Origin: Paramacrobiotus richtersi
Taxonomy: Eukaryota > Tardigrada > Eutardigrada > Parachela > Macrobiotidae
Length of the DNA stretch: 20,427 nt
Assembly (NCBI GenBank): GCA_034698045.1
Contig: JAQGAU010001232.1
Span: forward strand, 1-20,427
Reading direction: 5' to 3'
In this document: positions 9,184-19,379 of the stretch, in pieces
How positions within the stretch are numbered: position 1 is the stretch's first letter
Layout of the letters: each line of letters starts with the position of its first letter
Position numbers and translations under genes: made by a program
Notes under the pieces: generated by a model
Database searches by the model: none
Told to the model about the DNA's origin: nothing
Seen by the model: only the letters and a program-made list of their open reading frames with translations

Positions 9184-10458
9184 TACAAGTTTAAAATGCC
9201 GGCGACTTGGAGTGCGCTTGGCAGTTGATCACCACGTAAAAGCTTGCACCTAGTGAATGTTTGATTTGATCATCCAGACATGCAGTTATCTACTCGTACT
9301 ACCGTTTTTCACTTACTTATTATACTGCACTTTATTCGGCGATACCCAAACAGCAATGTCGACACAATAAAATTTCCAAAAATCAAATACAAAATTTATC
9401 CCTGTTAGCGCGAGAGGGAACAATCAAACCGAAGTTGCCACGTATTGTCAGTTATCCGTTATGTCGCGGTGCTAACTGACGGCTGAATAGTTTACCGATT
9501 AAACAGAAAATATGGCCGCGTTAGTACATGAGTATGGACTCATAGTACCGGTTGAGTCATCGGTATGAATCGCTCATAGCGGCAGAGCAGAGGAAATAGC
9601 TCCATCTCGGCCCAGGACTGGGATAGGGCAGCGGCCCGCGGGATAACGGACGGAAATGTAGCTGACTCATTTTGTCTAGTGTTATGCCTGGTTTGATACA
9701 ATGTACATGTGACACATACGCTCACAGTGCTGGAAAACCATTAGCACAAGTGCACAAGAACATGCGCCTGCAGGCCGGGATATCATATCTGAGCAGGACG
9801 TGAACCGCAGAATATCGCTGGGATCGTCCAACAAGTTTAGCAAAAGAATATGAAGCGTAAGTTACCTGTTATTGTGATGAATTTGTCACCTTAGTAGTGT
9901 CATTGTAATGGTCGATCATGTACATAAAGGTCGTTGACATGGAGCTCGGACTATTGTCGTGACCTTTTATGAAGGATTGATATACTTATATTGGTATGCG
10001 CGCCGTACGCGTACGCCGCCAGCACGGTATATCCAGCCACCAGCAAATAACAATAATGAAGGATGGTACATGCCGTACAGGCAGATCATCCGAATGATCG
10101 GTTTGATGCGAATCGGGCGTTGGAATCGATCTGTCAGTGGCCGGCTGTTCACGGACATTCTATGACATCTCTATGGACTGTGCTAACGGACAAATCCTGT
10201 AGCAGTCTTCCGTGCTCAGACTGCCATGAGCTGACAGAGTCTCGCGTGATCAATCGATTTGTGGACCGTGGAACAGACCGTGGATGATATATCCTGATGG
10301 TACCGATCGTCAAGATAAGCTGCACATGCTGTTCACTGAAACTTTTGTTCTTTTACGTTTCCTTCTTGTTAGTCGACTTCCTGTGATAGCTTCTGATTCT
10401 ACCGACGTACACGCCATAACACTGACATACAGTACTACAAGGGCGCTGCACATGTACA
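9184..10458. other. Intergenic stretch between the GT31 gene and copy P1
   Basis: Apart from the AATAAA at 9366, I see no coding region with family resemblance, no RNA gene and no substantial repeat. Open frames here are short and shift without pattern. The 5' leader and promoter of copy P1 must lie at its right end, but no clear core promoter motif stands out. Confidence 0.6.
9366..9371 (+). promoter_or_regulatory. Candidate polyadenylation signal of the GT31 gene (AATAAA)
   Basis: AATAAA occurs 183 nt after the stop at 9183, in the sense orientation and followed by A-rich sequence. No earlier AATAAA is seen downstream of the stop. Confidence 0.5.
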
Positions 10459-12657
10459 ATGTTCCACATCATCTACGAGGATTACGGATACAGACGCAAT
10501 GTACCTGCCTGGAATGCGGCCGATGTGCAGCGTGACGAGGGCTGGACGCATGGGACGATCGTCGCCGCTGAGCCGGACGGCCTGGTCATTGACTTTGGCT
10601 GTGAGGGCATGCGGCGCCAGTTGGTCAAATATGGCGATGCAGTCAATTACTTGCGAAGGAACCCGACCGCGGACCAAATGCGACCGGGATCCGACGTGCT
10701 GGTTCTGCTGCGCCAGAGCCCAAAGAGTCCTTGGGTATGGCATCCGGCGACGGTGCTGACAGCCGGCTTACCACATCGGAATATGGTATCGTTGGCTGTT
10801 GTGGAATTGCAAATGGGCGGCATCATCCGGCGTCACGTGGTGAGCGGTATGCAGATTAGCCTACCGCCATCCGCTGCCCATGTCGAGTCCTACGTGGTTC
10901 GGCAAGACCAGTTCGTCAGCAGACCGTTCACCAGCAGATATCACATGCCCGCTCGGCCCGGACTGTTTCATGTCAACTGCTCTGTTTGGGAGAAGGTCTC
11001 GAAGCTGCCGCGTTGCCACGGGATACCGCCCTTTTCCGTCGCCAATGGAGAGTTGTTCGTTTTGCAGCGCTCTCACAGCTGGAGTCCGCCTCGAGTGGTG
11101 AGTTATCGTGCGTAACGTTATATTTCTGCGTGGGCTGTGATAATGTGACTGCCGTAACTTTTGAACCACTAACCGGACTGCGATCCTGCATCCGGGCTTT
11201 GAGAGCTTGGAGACGGTGTTGTAGATTCTGTTGTCTGTTGGCAAATCGTATACCGTTTAACTCTTCAAAAAGCTGCCCAAGTATTGCATGTTCTATACAC
11301 ATCCGAAAGGTACGAGTTCATCGGTTTTTATTGGGACGTTAAAGGTCAGCGGCGGATGTTACCCGTTTGCGGGACGCAAGATTCGCGTTTAACAGAAGAG
11401 CCCAGATCCCATTCATTACGCACCATATTGGTTTAGCTGTTGACACGAGCAATGTCGCTTTAGTGTGTGCACTAGCAACCATGTTTATCTCTTTAGTTGA
11501 TTCTGTATTCAAGACCAGAATGGCCACTTCAAGATGTGCAATATGCTCACATATAGGACAAATATTGCTTAGAGTCAGATACTAGTGGTATCTTAACTTG
11601 ATTTTCCATTCCTATAGAAAGAAGTAATTAAGCAGGCGCAAGCTGACATTGAGCGATCACTGTGGAAGCAAGCGGCGTCGGTGGACAGTGGGACACCGGG
11701 TTGCGATGGAATGTATTATGTATTCACCTGCAGTTCGGTTAAGGAGAAAACTGTGGAGACGGGATGGGACCTGCACGACGTACACCGCCATATCCTGGTG
11801 GAGACATTTGCCTATCTGGACACAGTGGAGCGGGTGCAGCAGCGCAGAGTCTGCCGCGCCTTGGACCAGCTTCGCTCGCGCACTGTATCTGCCGAAATCC
11901 GGATGTCCCGCCGTCAGTGCGGCTTGCGTCGCGATGGCGACGACTGGCGTGAAATGGAAATGTGCACACTGGCCGCTCCTGTCCTCAAGTGCTTCACGGC
12001 TAACACCCGCCGCATCACAGTGACAAGCGGAGGCGTATGTCTGTTGGATGTACTCCGAATTTTAGTGATGTGTGGCGAACTAGGTTTGTGTGCTACCGGT
12101 CAAAAGGTGTCAGTATTGGCCAACGAGCGCGATGTGAGAACTAAGGCGAAGGACTTCTGAGCCGATGGGGATCTTTTGGTGCAATCCTTATCGGGTAGCT
12201 GTTGCAATAAGCTGCTGCTACGGGGTTGCACCATCGGCTGCCTTCCGGGTCCGCGTTTCTCAGGTACAGTGGAAAAGACGGCTGTGAAGGATGACCTTTG
12301 TCAACTAGTAGAGCGCCACCTACCGGCCGTCGATCTCCAGCGGACGCACGAGTGGGTTGTGCATGGTCAAGCGCAGGATCGTGATCGTATTCGGATGGTA
12401 TATTGCTGCAGCCGGTTAATTGTACTGTAGTCCAGAATATATGTGCGATGCAAAGCTGTTTTCTGCAGGTTCTGAATGGCTTTACTCGTCCGGATCCGCG
12501 AGCGTTCAATATCTATGCAGGGCACGAATGGACCGATGGAAACCTAGCCACCCTGGATGTCGCCAAGCTGTCAAGCCTCCCGCAGCACGCCCTCGGCCGT
12601 CACGTTCCACCCAATCTCTTTGAACAGCTGCCGTTCGTCGACGGCTTTTATCAGTGA
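10459..12657 (+). CDS. Barrel-repeat + F-box-like family protein, copy P1, with an in-frame TGA (possible pseudogene)
   Basis: Family member recognised by alignment with 13338-15071. Exons 10459-11097, 11618-12397 and 12469-12657 join in phase 0 (introns 520 and 71 nt) and would give 534 residues if read through. The start MFHIIYEDYGYRR parallels MFRIIYGDYGYRR of P2. Domain order: two barrel-like blocks (HGTIVAAEPDGLVIDFG..RRQLVKYG, then VLVLLRQSPKSPWVWHPATVL, about residues 30-140); an F-box-like motif in exon 2 (VHRHILVETFAYLDTVERV then RRVCRAL); a C-terminal region with LLLRGCTIG and LCQLVERHLPAVDL; and a last exon with ATLDVAKLSSL. Odd point: TGA at 12158-12160 (codon 394) falls where P2 has Trp in NNFWQNADLF, and the frame stays open and family-like after it. 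Without rescue the product stops at 393 residues. A 78-nt in-frame intron (12134-12211, GTGAGA...AATAAG) would remove the stop. No AATAAA is seen downstream. Confidence 0.7.
11098..11617 (+). other. First intron of copy P1, 520 nt
   Basis: The donor GTGAGT is at 11098 and the acceptor CCTATAG ends at 11617, phase 0. It matches the position of the 94-nt intron of copy P2 (13959-14052). I see no element inside. Its extra length relative to P2 is unexplained. Confidence 0.75.
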
Positions 12658-13337
12658 AACGCCACCTTTCTCTACTTGTCGATTGCTTGAGATGTTTCGT
12701 TTGCCGAGAATACTGAACCGAAACGGCTTACTAGCAAGTAGCAACAGAGTTTTTCTGTGCTTCTGAATTTTACTTGCTCGTGGTAGTGCTCGTACATTAC
12801 TGTTTATCGAACAGAGATCTGCTACATTTTGTGGTTGGTTTAAGGGCAGTGATGCCGGTCAAGTCGCATTTTCGGTATAGTTCAGTTGGACCCTTGGTGT
12901 GACGCGAATGTTTCAGGTACCGAAGCAGTCATTACCGATTACTCACAAGTCACAGCGTATCAGCCCCACCGATAAATGATCGTTCGTTATGATAAATCAA
13001 TAATGTTCTCATGCTTGCTCTGCAACCGGATGTCGCGCACAAACTGTGGGAGTTTTGATCATATCACCTACGTTCTGTATGTGTCATGAACTGATAATAT
13101 GACAGAATAAGTGACGAGGCGTCTTTAAAAACCAACCAGTGAGGTTTTCGTCGTCACCGTTCATGATTTCTCGGAGTACACATACGTAGCCTTGTCGCTT
13201 CTTGGCTGTATTCTTCTCAAGTTTAAGCGTATTTCTTGGGTTTATTACAACTTTGTCGGTGAAGCATTTGTCGGCCAGCCAACCAATTTTCAGCTCATTC
13301 TCAACAGTCAGCAGTGGACTGCAAGGCTAGGTGCACA
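12658..13337. other. Spacer between tandem copies P1 and P2
   Basis: This 680-bp stretch has no recognisable gene. A TTTAAAAA at 13124-13131, about 210 nt before the P2 start codon, is a weak TATA candidate. The ATG context of P2 (GTGCACAATGTT) resembles that of P1 (ATGTACAATGTT), so the duplication may include a little of the leader. Confidence 0.5.
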
Positions 13338-15071
13338 ATGTTTCGGATTATTTACGGGGATTATGGGTACCGCCGTCACGTCGATTGTGGGCCTGATTTG
13401 TCGTTTAACGTCGACGTGCAGCTGGACGAGAGCTGGACGCACGGCACCATCATCGGCGTTGAGGACGACGCTCTTGTCATTGACTTCGGTTGCGATGGCA
13501 TGCGGCGTCAGCTGGTCAAATATGGACAGGCATTTCGTTGCGAAAGACGCCGGGAGGATAGGTCACGTGAGTTGGGCGCGGGGCCCGCCGTGGAAGTGCT
13601 GTTGCGGCGCGACCCTCACAGCCCCTGGGTCTGGCGCCCAGCCACGCTTCTCACCGCCGACGTCCCGGGGAGCGGAGGGCTGGCGCTAGTCGAGCTGGAG
13701 CTGGGAGGTGTTTGGCGCCGTGAACTAGTCAGCTATGACCAGGTTCGTCGGCCGCTAACTGCCGCCGTTGAGCAGACTGGTGCCATTCAAAAGGGGGAAT
13801 TTATCACCAGAAAGTATCGGCTGGCTAATCTCGCAAGACCGTTGGCTCTAATGTACCCTGTTTTAATGATGTCTCGGTGGGACTGCGTTGCGCCGTTTTC
13901 AGTCAAGAAAGTAAAGTTGGTCATGCTGCAGAACTCTGATTGGGATGTGGTTAAACGGGTGAGTTCTACCTGATCATGTCCTTGTATGAATGGCTCCTGG
14001 GGCACTTTTTCGTGTACATTTGACCTCTGACCTTATGTCTGTTGTCCTACAGTTCGAGGAGGTCAACTGGCTGCGGGAGGGCCTGAAGCATTGCATGGCG
14101 AAAGGCGCCGAGTTGGTAGGGCAACATCTGGCATTGTGCCTACCGTTTGCTTGTGATTCGGGTGAGGAGAGTCCAGAAGGGAGCGGCTGGAGCCTGCAGT
14201 CGGTGCATCCGCACGTGTTGATGGAAATGGCCACGTGCCTGGACACGATGGAGCGGGTCCAGTTGCGACGGGTCTGTCGCGCCTTTGACGGATTATTCTC
14301 CGGGACTTTGTCCGAGGATATCCGGATAACCTTTCGCCAGTCGGATTCGGCCCGATGTCCCTTTGGTCCCTCAATGTACACGGTGGCCGCTCCACTCCTC
14401 TGGAGTTTCACTCCCCGCACCCGCCGGATAACCCTCACAAACGGCGACGTAGAGACTGTGTTACGGGTTCTGCGCATTTATCGCCAACTGGGACTGTGGG
14501 CAGCCGGCCAGCGGGTGTCAGTGCTGGCTGGACACTGTGCGCTGGTAGAATCGGTTGCATACTGGGGCCGGGGGAATAATTTCTGGCAGAATGCGGACTT
14601 GTTCGCGGCGGCGATGGACGAAGGGTGCTGTCAGCAGCTGCTGTTAAAAGAGTGCATAATTGGCAAATTTTTTAAGATCTTCCTTCCTGGGGTTCGTTTC
14701 AGCGGATCCTTGCACGCGGGTTCAGTGCAGCAGGATCTGTGTCGCTTGGTGGAGCGCCAGCTGCCGGCCTTTGATGTCCTGAGGATGACCGAGTGGGTGT
14801 TGCACGCTGTGCGTCACCAGCTGCTACATGACAGTTTGTGGGAGGTAGGGTTCCGGAAGCGTATGTTCTTCATTGGAGGTTACAGCACTGTCCTTTGCAG
14901 GATCTGGTCAATTTCTCGACTAACGACCCACGAAAGGACAACGTGTATGCGGGATTCCAGTGGCACAAGAACAACCTAGGCGTTTTGGACGTGGCCAAAC
15001 TCTCCCCCCTCGCCCAGTACGTACTCAGCTGTTACGTTCCATGTACCTTCTCGCGCAGATGGTCACCATGA
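13338..15071 (+). CDS. Barrel-repeat + F-box-like family protein, copy P2 (intact)
   Basis: The best-preserved family member; not recognised by name. Exons 13338-13958, 14053-14844 and 14901-15071, introns of 94 and 56 nt, both phase 0, total 527 residues and a TGA stop. The ATG at 13338 is chosen over an in-frame ATG at 13314 because the other copies start at the same MF residue pair. Residues about 35-75 hold THGTIIGVEDDALVIDFG and RRQLVKYG. Residues about 90-140 hold VEVLLRRDPHSPWVWRPATL and LALVELELGGVWRRELV, a second barrel-like block. Exon 2 has the F-box-like HPHVLMEMATCLDTMERVQL followed by RRVCRAFDGLF, then VAAPLLWSFTPRTRRITLT, QQLLLKECIIGK and LCRLVERQLPAFDVL. The last exon has LGVLDVAKLSPLAQYVL. 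By inference an SCF-type substrate adaptor; the N-terminal fold is only pattern-level. No AATAAA follows. Confidence 0.8.
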
Positions 15072-15747
15072 GTCACAGTTCTGAAGGCGAAGCCATATTC
15101 ACTGCCACCATACTGGGCGGTTGCGCTGTTCTGAGCTAGCTCAGTGTGAATGGAGAACATCTCCGTGCTCGACCATGGATTCAGTATCGGAAAGCAGCCC
15201 CTGCCACAGGACTTTCGGAGCCACCTGAGGAGTTTACATGTTTCTGGATTGAAATCCCTACGTTTGTTTGCCATGCAGTTTCAGAATGCACTGAAGATTT
15301 CGTGTTAATTGTAAATTCACGGTGATCTAATTCGGTGATCACGGTGATCACGGTGATCACGGTGATGTTATCGCTAATTCTCATTTGGATACTTTTTACG
15401 TTTTCCCGGCTCGCGGGAGACGGTTTTCATTCCAGTTAGTGAGATCTAGCATCCGCGTTCCAGTTAGTGAGGTGAGATTACGACTGTGCTGTGGGCGTGG
15501 CTCCGTCGGTTCTGCAGAAACACCCGACGCTAGACTTTGACCTTTCTTTGCGTGGCCCCGGAAGGAATTTTTTGATCGACCGAAGCGGAGCGAAGACCCT
15601 TTATACTCAGCTCCAACGTATTTTTGTCTGTCTGTAGCGGAAGTGAACATATTCCTTTCGGACACGATAACTCTCTTCAAAATGGTCCGATTTGCCTAAA
15701 ATTTGACAAAAAGGTTCTCCGTTACGACTGGTTGATCACAAGAGAAT
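15072..15747. other. Non-coding stretch after copy P2 with short repeats
   Basis: No supported gene. It contains the 9-bp tandem repeat at 15333-15366 and a pair of 14-bp direct repeats TTCCAGTTAGTGAG at 15430-15443 and 15458-15471. The sequence from about 15530 to 15650 is compositionally different but matches nothing I know. Confidence 0.6.
15333..15366. repeat. Tandem repeat, 9-bp unit, about 3.8 copies
   Basis: The unit CGGTGATCA repeats exactly three times and then CGGTGAT. A further CGGTGATC occurs just upstream at 15320-15327. Each unit contains the palindrome TGATCA. It is a short minisatellite with no evident function. Confidence 0.9.
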
Positions 15748-15863
15748 ATGAACATGGATCACAAGAAACTCTGAGGGGGCAGCCGAAGACGTTTCTTGTA
15801 TAATATAAAATACAAGCAACACCTTCGGCTGTCGCCTCAGGGTTTCTTGAGATCCATATTCAG
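15748..15863. repeat. Long imperfect hairpin (about 116 bp), MITE- or small-RNA-precursor-like
   Basis: Left arm 15748-15801 and right arm 15810-15863 are reverse complements with only a handful of mismatches over about 54 positions, with an 8-nt A/T loop at 15802-15809. Landmarks: TGAACATGGATC and GCAGCCGAAG in the left arm against GATCCATATTCA and CTTCGGCTGTC in the right. A GAAT lies next to both outer ends, a possible short target duplication. It is longer than a typical animal pre-miRNA and looks more like a tiny inverted-repeat transposon remnant. Confidence 0.75.
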
Positions 15864-16792
15864 AATCGATTCAAAAACCTAGTATTCAGTTGGTAACCGG
15901 TTTCATCCGGACACTTGCCAAGTGCCGGTTGCTGGTGATCAGTTTTCTCCGAATACTTTTTCTGCGCCAGTTGATAAAGTTCTCGGGCTGATTCCGTTAT
16001 TTTACCGCGTCTTGTTTGGACCATGTGGATGGACTGGTCATTTGACGTCGCTCGGCATAAGCATACGGATGAAAGTGGTTATCTTTGGTGTCCGGTAACA
16101 CTTCCCGGATGGAACCGATCATCCACGGAGCTCCGACAAAAGTGTCAGGATGACCTTTAAATTGTGTCGCTAGAGGAACCTCTGTTGAAATAGCTTTTCG
16201 TGCGGGGCACATTCAGACCTTCGGAATTGTCGCCCTTTGGGCTGTCAAAGACGATCATTTGGCTTGATCAGCGGCAGCATAAGTGACGTTCTAGACATTG
16301 TTTCCGTTTTGGAGCTTTCGGTTTATTCTGAACAAAATAGCCAGATGTAAAAGCTTTTTCTGACTATGCTCGCCCAAATTAAAAAACCAAAAAAGCGCAA
16401 ACGAAAGTAGCAATAAGTTCTCGAGCAAACCGAAGAAATAATTAAGCAAGAAAACCCATTTAAAATTGGTCAGAACAGAATGGGATACGCACAGAACAGG
16501 TTGCAACCGACGGTTGCGAAGCGTCGATCAAACCGAAAGATCGTTTCAAAGCAGAACTACTGAGCAAGATAACCTTATCAGAAGAGAACCGAAACGTTGT
16601 TTGCGCTAAAACCTAAAACCAAGTATTGTAAATGTCCAAACACATCAGCCCCCGATGATCAAAAAACAATTAACGAATAAAATACAGGCAAGCGGTGTTT
16701 TCAACTAAACCTTAGTTGGTCAGTGAATGTTTTTATTTTTATAAACCAAAAACACGAAGATTTTTTATGATGTTTCTAAATATTCGACCATT
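15864..16792. other. Non-coding stretch; possible decayed minus-strand coding fragment near 16000-16290
   Basis: No intact gene. On the minus strand 16212-15997 encodes an open stretch with protein-like composition (PLATQFKGHPDTFVGAPWM, then FHPYAYAERRQM). A different frame immediately upstream reads FDSPKGDNSEGLNV up to the same point, as if one gene had been frameshifted. I cannot assign it to a family. A GCAACCG-A-CGGTTGC palindrome lies at about 16504-16518. The remainder is AT-rich. Confidence 0.3.
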
Positions 16793-17376
16793 TTGGTATG
16801 TGACCCCCGACTAGTGTGCAAACGTGGAAAAGGTCGATACCCAAGGCACTCTGCACTTAACGATATCATGCGCCGCGCTTTAGTATCAGCCAGCATCCCT
16901 GCAGTACGTGAACCAACTGGATTGGACAGAGGTGACGGCGAACGACCGGATGGCATGACTCTTATGCCCTGGAAGTCTGGCAAGCCGCTTGTTTAGGACG
17001 TCACTGTTGCGGACACATGTGCGGACTCTATATTGCTCGCACTAGCACGACCAGTGGAACGGCCGCGGATCAACGCGAACGAGTAAAATAAACCCGATAC
17101 AGTGCCCGATACGTGACCGTGAACAGTGACCGATACGTGGTTCAGCCGATTGGATGTGAGACAATGGGAAGTTGGGACCCGAGAGCTATACATAAGGCGT
17201 TCCTAAAGGAAGTTGGACGACGCATACGGGATAATAATGGAAATCCGCGAGCAATGGATTTCCTCCGTCAGCGTATCAGTATTGAAATTCAGCGAGGAAA
17301 TAGCATTTGTGGAAATAGCATATGGGTACGGTCGGCACAACCAACGAAATGGAGCTGTGTGTTCTTCAATGTTTAG
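16793..17376 (+). pseudogene. Decayed C-terminal end of a non-LTR-type reverse transcriptase ORF
   Basis: Two plus-strand blocks in different frames match in order the C-terminal region, beyond the RT core, of reverse-transcriptase-like proteins widespread in invertebrate genomes. Block 1 (16793-16996) has CKRGKGRYPRHSALNDI, then EPTGLDRGDGERPDGMTLMPW and GKPLV, followed by TAG where the family has Trp, then DVTVADT in the same frame. Block 2 (17113-17376, shifted frame) has VQPIGCETMGSWDPRA, AFLKEVGRRI, GNPRAMDFLRQRISIEIQRGN, the usual last conserved motif. The RT catalytic domain is absent from the window. One nonsense codon and one frame change show it is dead: a 5'-truncated LINE-type remnant. 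The family assignment is from memory of these motifs. Confidence 0.75.
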
Positions 17377-17974
17377 TTGTGTGTTGTATGTACTGAACTA
17401 TTTCGAAACGAAAAATATGTACGTTGGGAAAAACAAATTAAAGGTTCATTATATAAAATTCAATTTGCCCGGAGAGCGGCCGCTTTAATTACAGCTGTAA
17501 TGTACCATGATTTATGTAACTTCCATCCTTAATATTCCTTATCTAGTACTAGTTCCTATTACGGAACTCCGTCCGGTGACCACGAAATCTTCCAAACCAA
17601 ATGAGCTCCGCTCGAAAAAATTATTGTATCAGATAGAGCATGGGCCAAAACCGTTGCACATGATGTTTGATTTTAAAGGAAATCCACGGGCAGCCCTGAG
17701 CGCTCATAAAAGACATTTTTATGCACCGGTCATACTATACGTAGCATAATCAGATTATTTATTATTATGATCGGTACAAACGTTAATAACCGTTGCTATG
17801 ATCAAATTTGCAAAACTTTTAATAATACTCTGGAATGCCGTATTTTAAGAAAACAGTTAGGCGGTTTGCAGTATCGTACGGAAAGCATAAGCGGTATCAA
17901 ATTCCGGGCAGATGCGCAAAGGAATTTCTCACATGGGTCATGGGTCACAGCAAAATAATACTTTAGACAGAGAC
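17377..17974. other. Stretch between the RT remnant and the TIR element
   Basis: It holds AT-rich sequence and a plus-strand open frame at 17507-17749 (80 residues, including KSSKPNELRSKKLLYQI) that I cannot assign. It may be the 3' tail of the retroelement or an unrelated remnant. Confidence 0.4.
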
Positions 17975-17977
17975 TAA

Positions 17978-18217
17978 CAAGGCGCCGGCACGTGAATGGA
18001 CACGCGAATAATTGTGTTTTTTTTCCATAAATACTTTAAAATATATGAGTAATTAAAAACATCAGCTCGAGTCCATCCGAGTCACAGGAGCGGCGGGAGA
18101 AAATCCCAAAAGCTGACGATTGTGTCGCGATGTTTACCTCCCTCGCATGAGCATGTGATTGTAGTCGCCGCTGCTACCGCCTTCCGCAATGCCGCTACCT
18201 AAGGCCGTATGCAGTTT
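17978..18217 (+). repeat. Left terminal inverted repeat (about 240 bp)
   Basis: It is the reverse complement of 19380-19620 with scattered mismatches and small indels. Landmarks: GCCGGCACGTGAATGGACAC near the outer end, GGAGCGGCGGGAGAAAATCC in the middle and CCTAAGGCCGTATGCAGTTT at the inner end. Homology stops abruptly after GCAGTTT at 18217. Confidence 0.9.
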
Positions 18218-18421
18218 CTGGCAAATTTTGACTTTTTTCTTTTTATGCAACTTTTTATTTTGAAAATAATTGCCTTTTTTGGAAGGCATCTGATTCTGAC
18301 GTTGATATTTTACCTCCTGCTGTAAACATCGCCAAAACAATGACGTTCCTTTCTCCAGCCCTTGCAAAACTATCCGTACTCTATCCCCTGAGTCTATTGC
18401 CAAGTTTGTCTCCGTGTCATT

Positions 18422-19018
18422 CATCATCATCTCCCGTTTGACGCTGCAGTATCTCTTCTCATTCTTCTCGTGGCCTGTGTGTTTCTTCTGCTAGATCAAC
18501 TCGCGTCATGGCCCCAAAGGTACGTGATCGACTTTAGCAACCTGTCCCTGCATAATCTCGAAAGCGAAAACCTGTACCTTTTCGCTCCAAAGACGTCACC
18601 CGTGGAGTATGGCGCATCCCCCCAGGGCCCCTGATGCAGACCACACGCCCTGATCTTCCAGTCATCCTGTACGTCCACGGCAGCACAGATACCCGGGCAT
18701 CGTTCACGTGTGGAACTGTATTAATATCGGACACGGGATTCACGGTGATCGCTTTTGACTACCGGGGGTATGGCGACTCCAGTGGGGCGCCGTGGGGCCA
18801 ACGTGATCCGGCACTGGATGTATTTGCCGTGTATGAATGGATCCGGAAGGAGTATCCCGTTAAGGAAATCTTCATCTGGGGACACTCTCAAGGCACGAAA
18901 GTTTCGGCCCACGTGGTCCAACATCTGGATTAACGAGGATGAAGGTTGACGGACGTTGGATGCCCCCTCGGATATGCTCGAGGCCGCACGCAAATTCCCA
19001 CTCTTATCTCCCTTCTAA
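18422..19018 (+). pseudogene. ABHD12-like alpha/beta hydrolase fragment, frameshifted and truncated
   Basis: ABHD12 is a membrane-anchored serine lipase acting on lysophosphatidylserine. Three plus-strand segments in changing frames resemble it in order. Segment 1 (about 18422-18591): a hydrophobic anchor (AVSLLILLVACVFLLL) then YVIDFSNLSLHNLESENLYL. Segment 2 (about 18592-18933): GVWRIPPGP, VILYVHGSTDTRAS (oxyanion HG), FDYRGYGDSSGAP and WGHSQGTKVSAHVVQHLD with the GxSxG nucleophile, ending at TAA 18934. Segment 3 (about 18953-19015): LDAPSDMLEAARKFPLLSPF, ending at TAA 19016. A single-base loss near 18592 explains the first shift; a second lies between 18933 and 18953. The catalytic Asp and His region is not found. 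The plus-strand frame 18939-19160 overlaps but is not recognisably ABHD12. It sits wholly inside the TIR element. Confidence 0.75.
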
Positions 19019-19379
19019 CGAACTTCAAACGTACACGAATTTCGGCATGGAAATGGATGTAGCGCATCTGTATAATACTTCCAAAGCAGAGACTATCAGC
19101 CGTATGCTTGGGACATTCGGTAACGCAGATGGCCATGGACCAACACAGTTTTATCAATGAAAACGGTTTTGGTTGTCTTTTCGTCAGTTTGCAAATTCTG
19201 CGATTTTTTTATAATTTGTTTCACGTTCGTTTTTCGTTCTGTGTTTTCATTCTGATTGTCAAAAAGAGCTTCCGCTTTATGGCCATTGTATTTACATCAA
19301 AACGCATTGGGATTAGGATGAACTGGTAGCGATAGTTATAGAATAAGGGAAATACGCAAAACAGGAGCATTTACTTTCA

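Noticed and set aside
9540..10287. Several short open frames between the GT31 gene and copy P1
   Set aside because: All are under 80 codons, in conflicting frames, without shared motifs or plausible splice joins to the neighbouring genes.
12158..12160. TGA in copy P1 as a selenocysteine codon
   Set aside because: The paralogue has Trp here, not Cys, and no SECIS-like element was evident, so a TGG-to-TGA change is simpler.
15333..15366. CRISPR-like or telomere-like array
   Set aside because: It is a 9-bp head-to-tail minisatellite without spacers and is only 34 bp long.
18134..18430. Minus-strand Lys-rich open frame of 98 codons inside the TIR element
   Set aside because: It begins in unique interior sequence and runs into the left TIR. 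It has no recognisable domain and low-complexity Lys runs, so it is probably chance.
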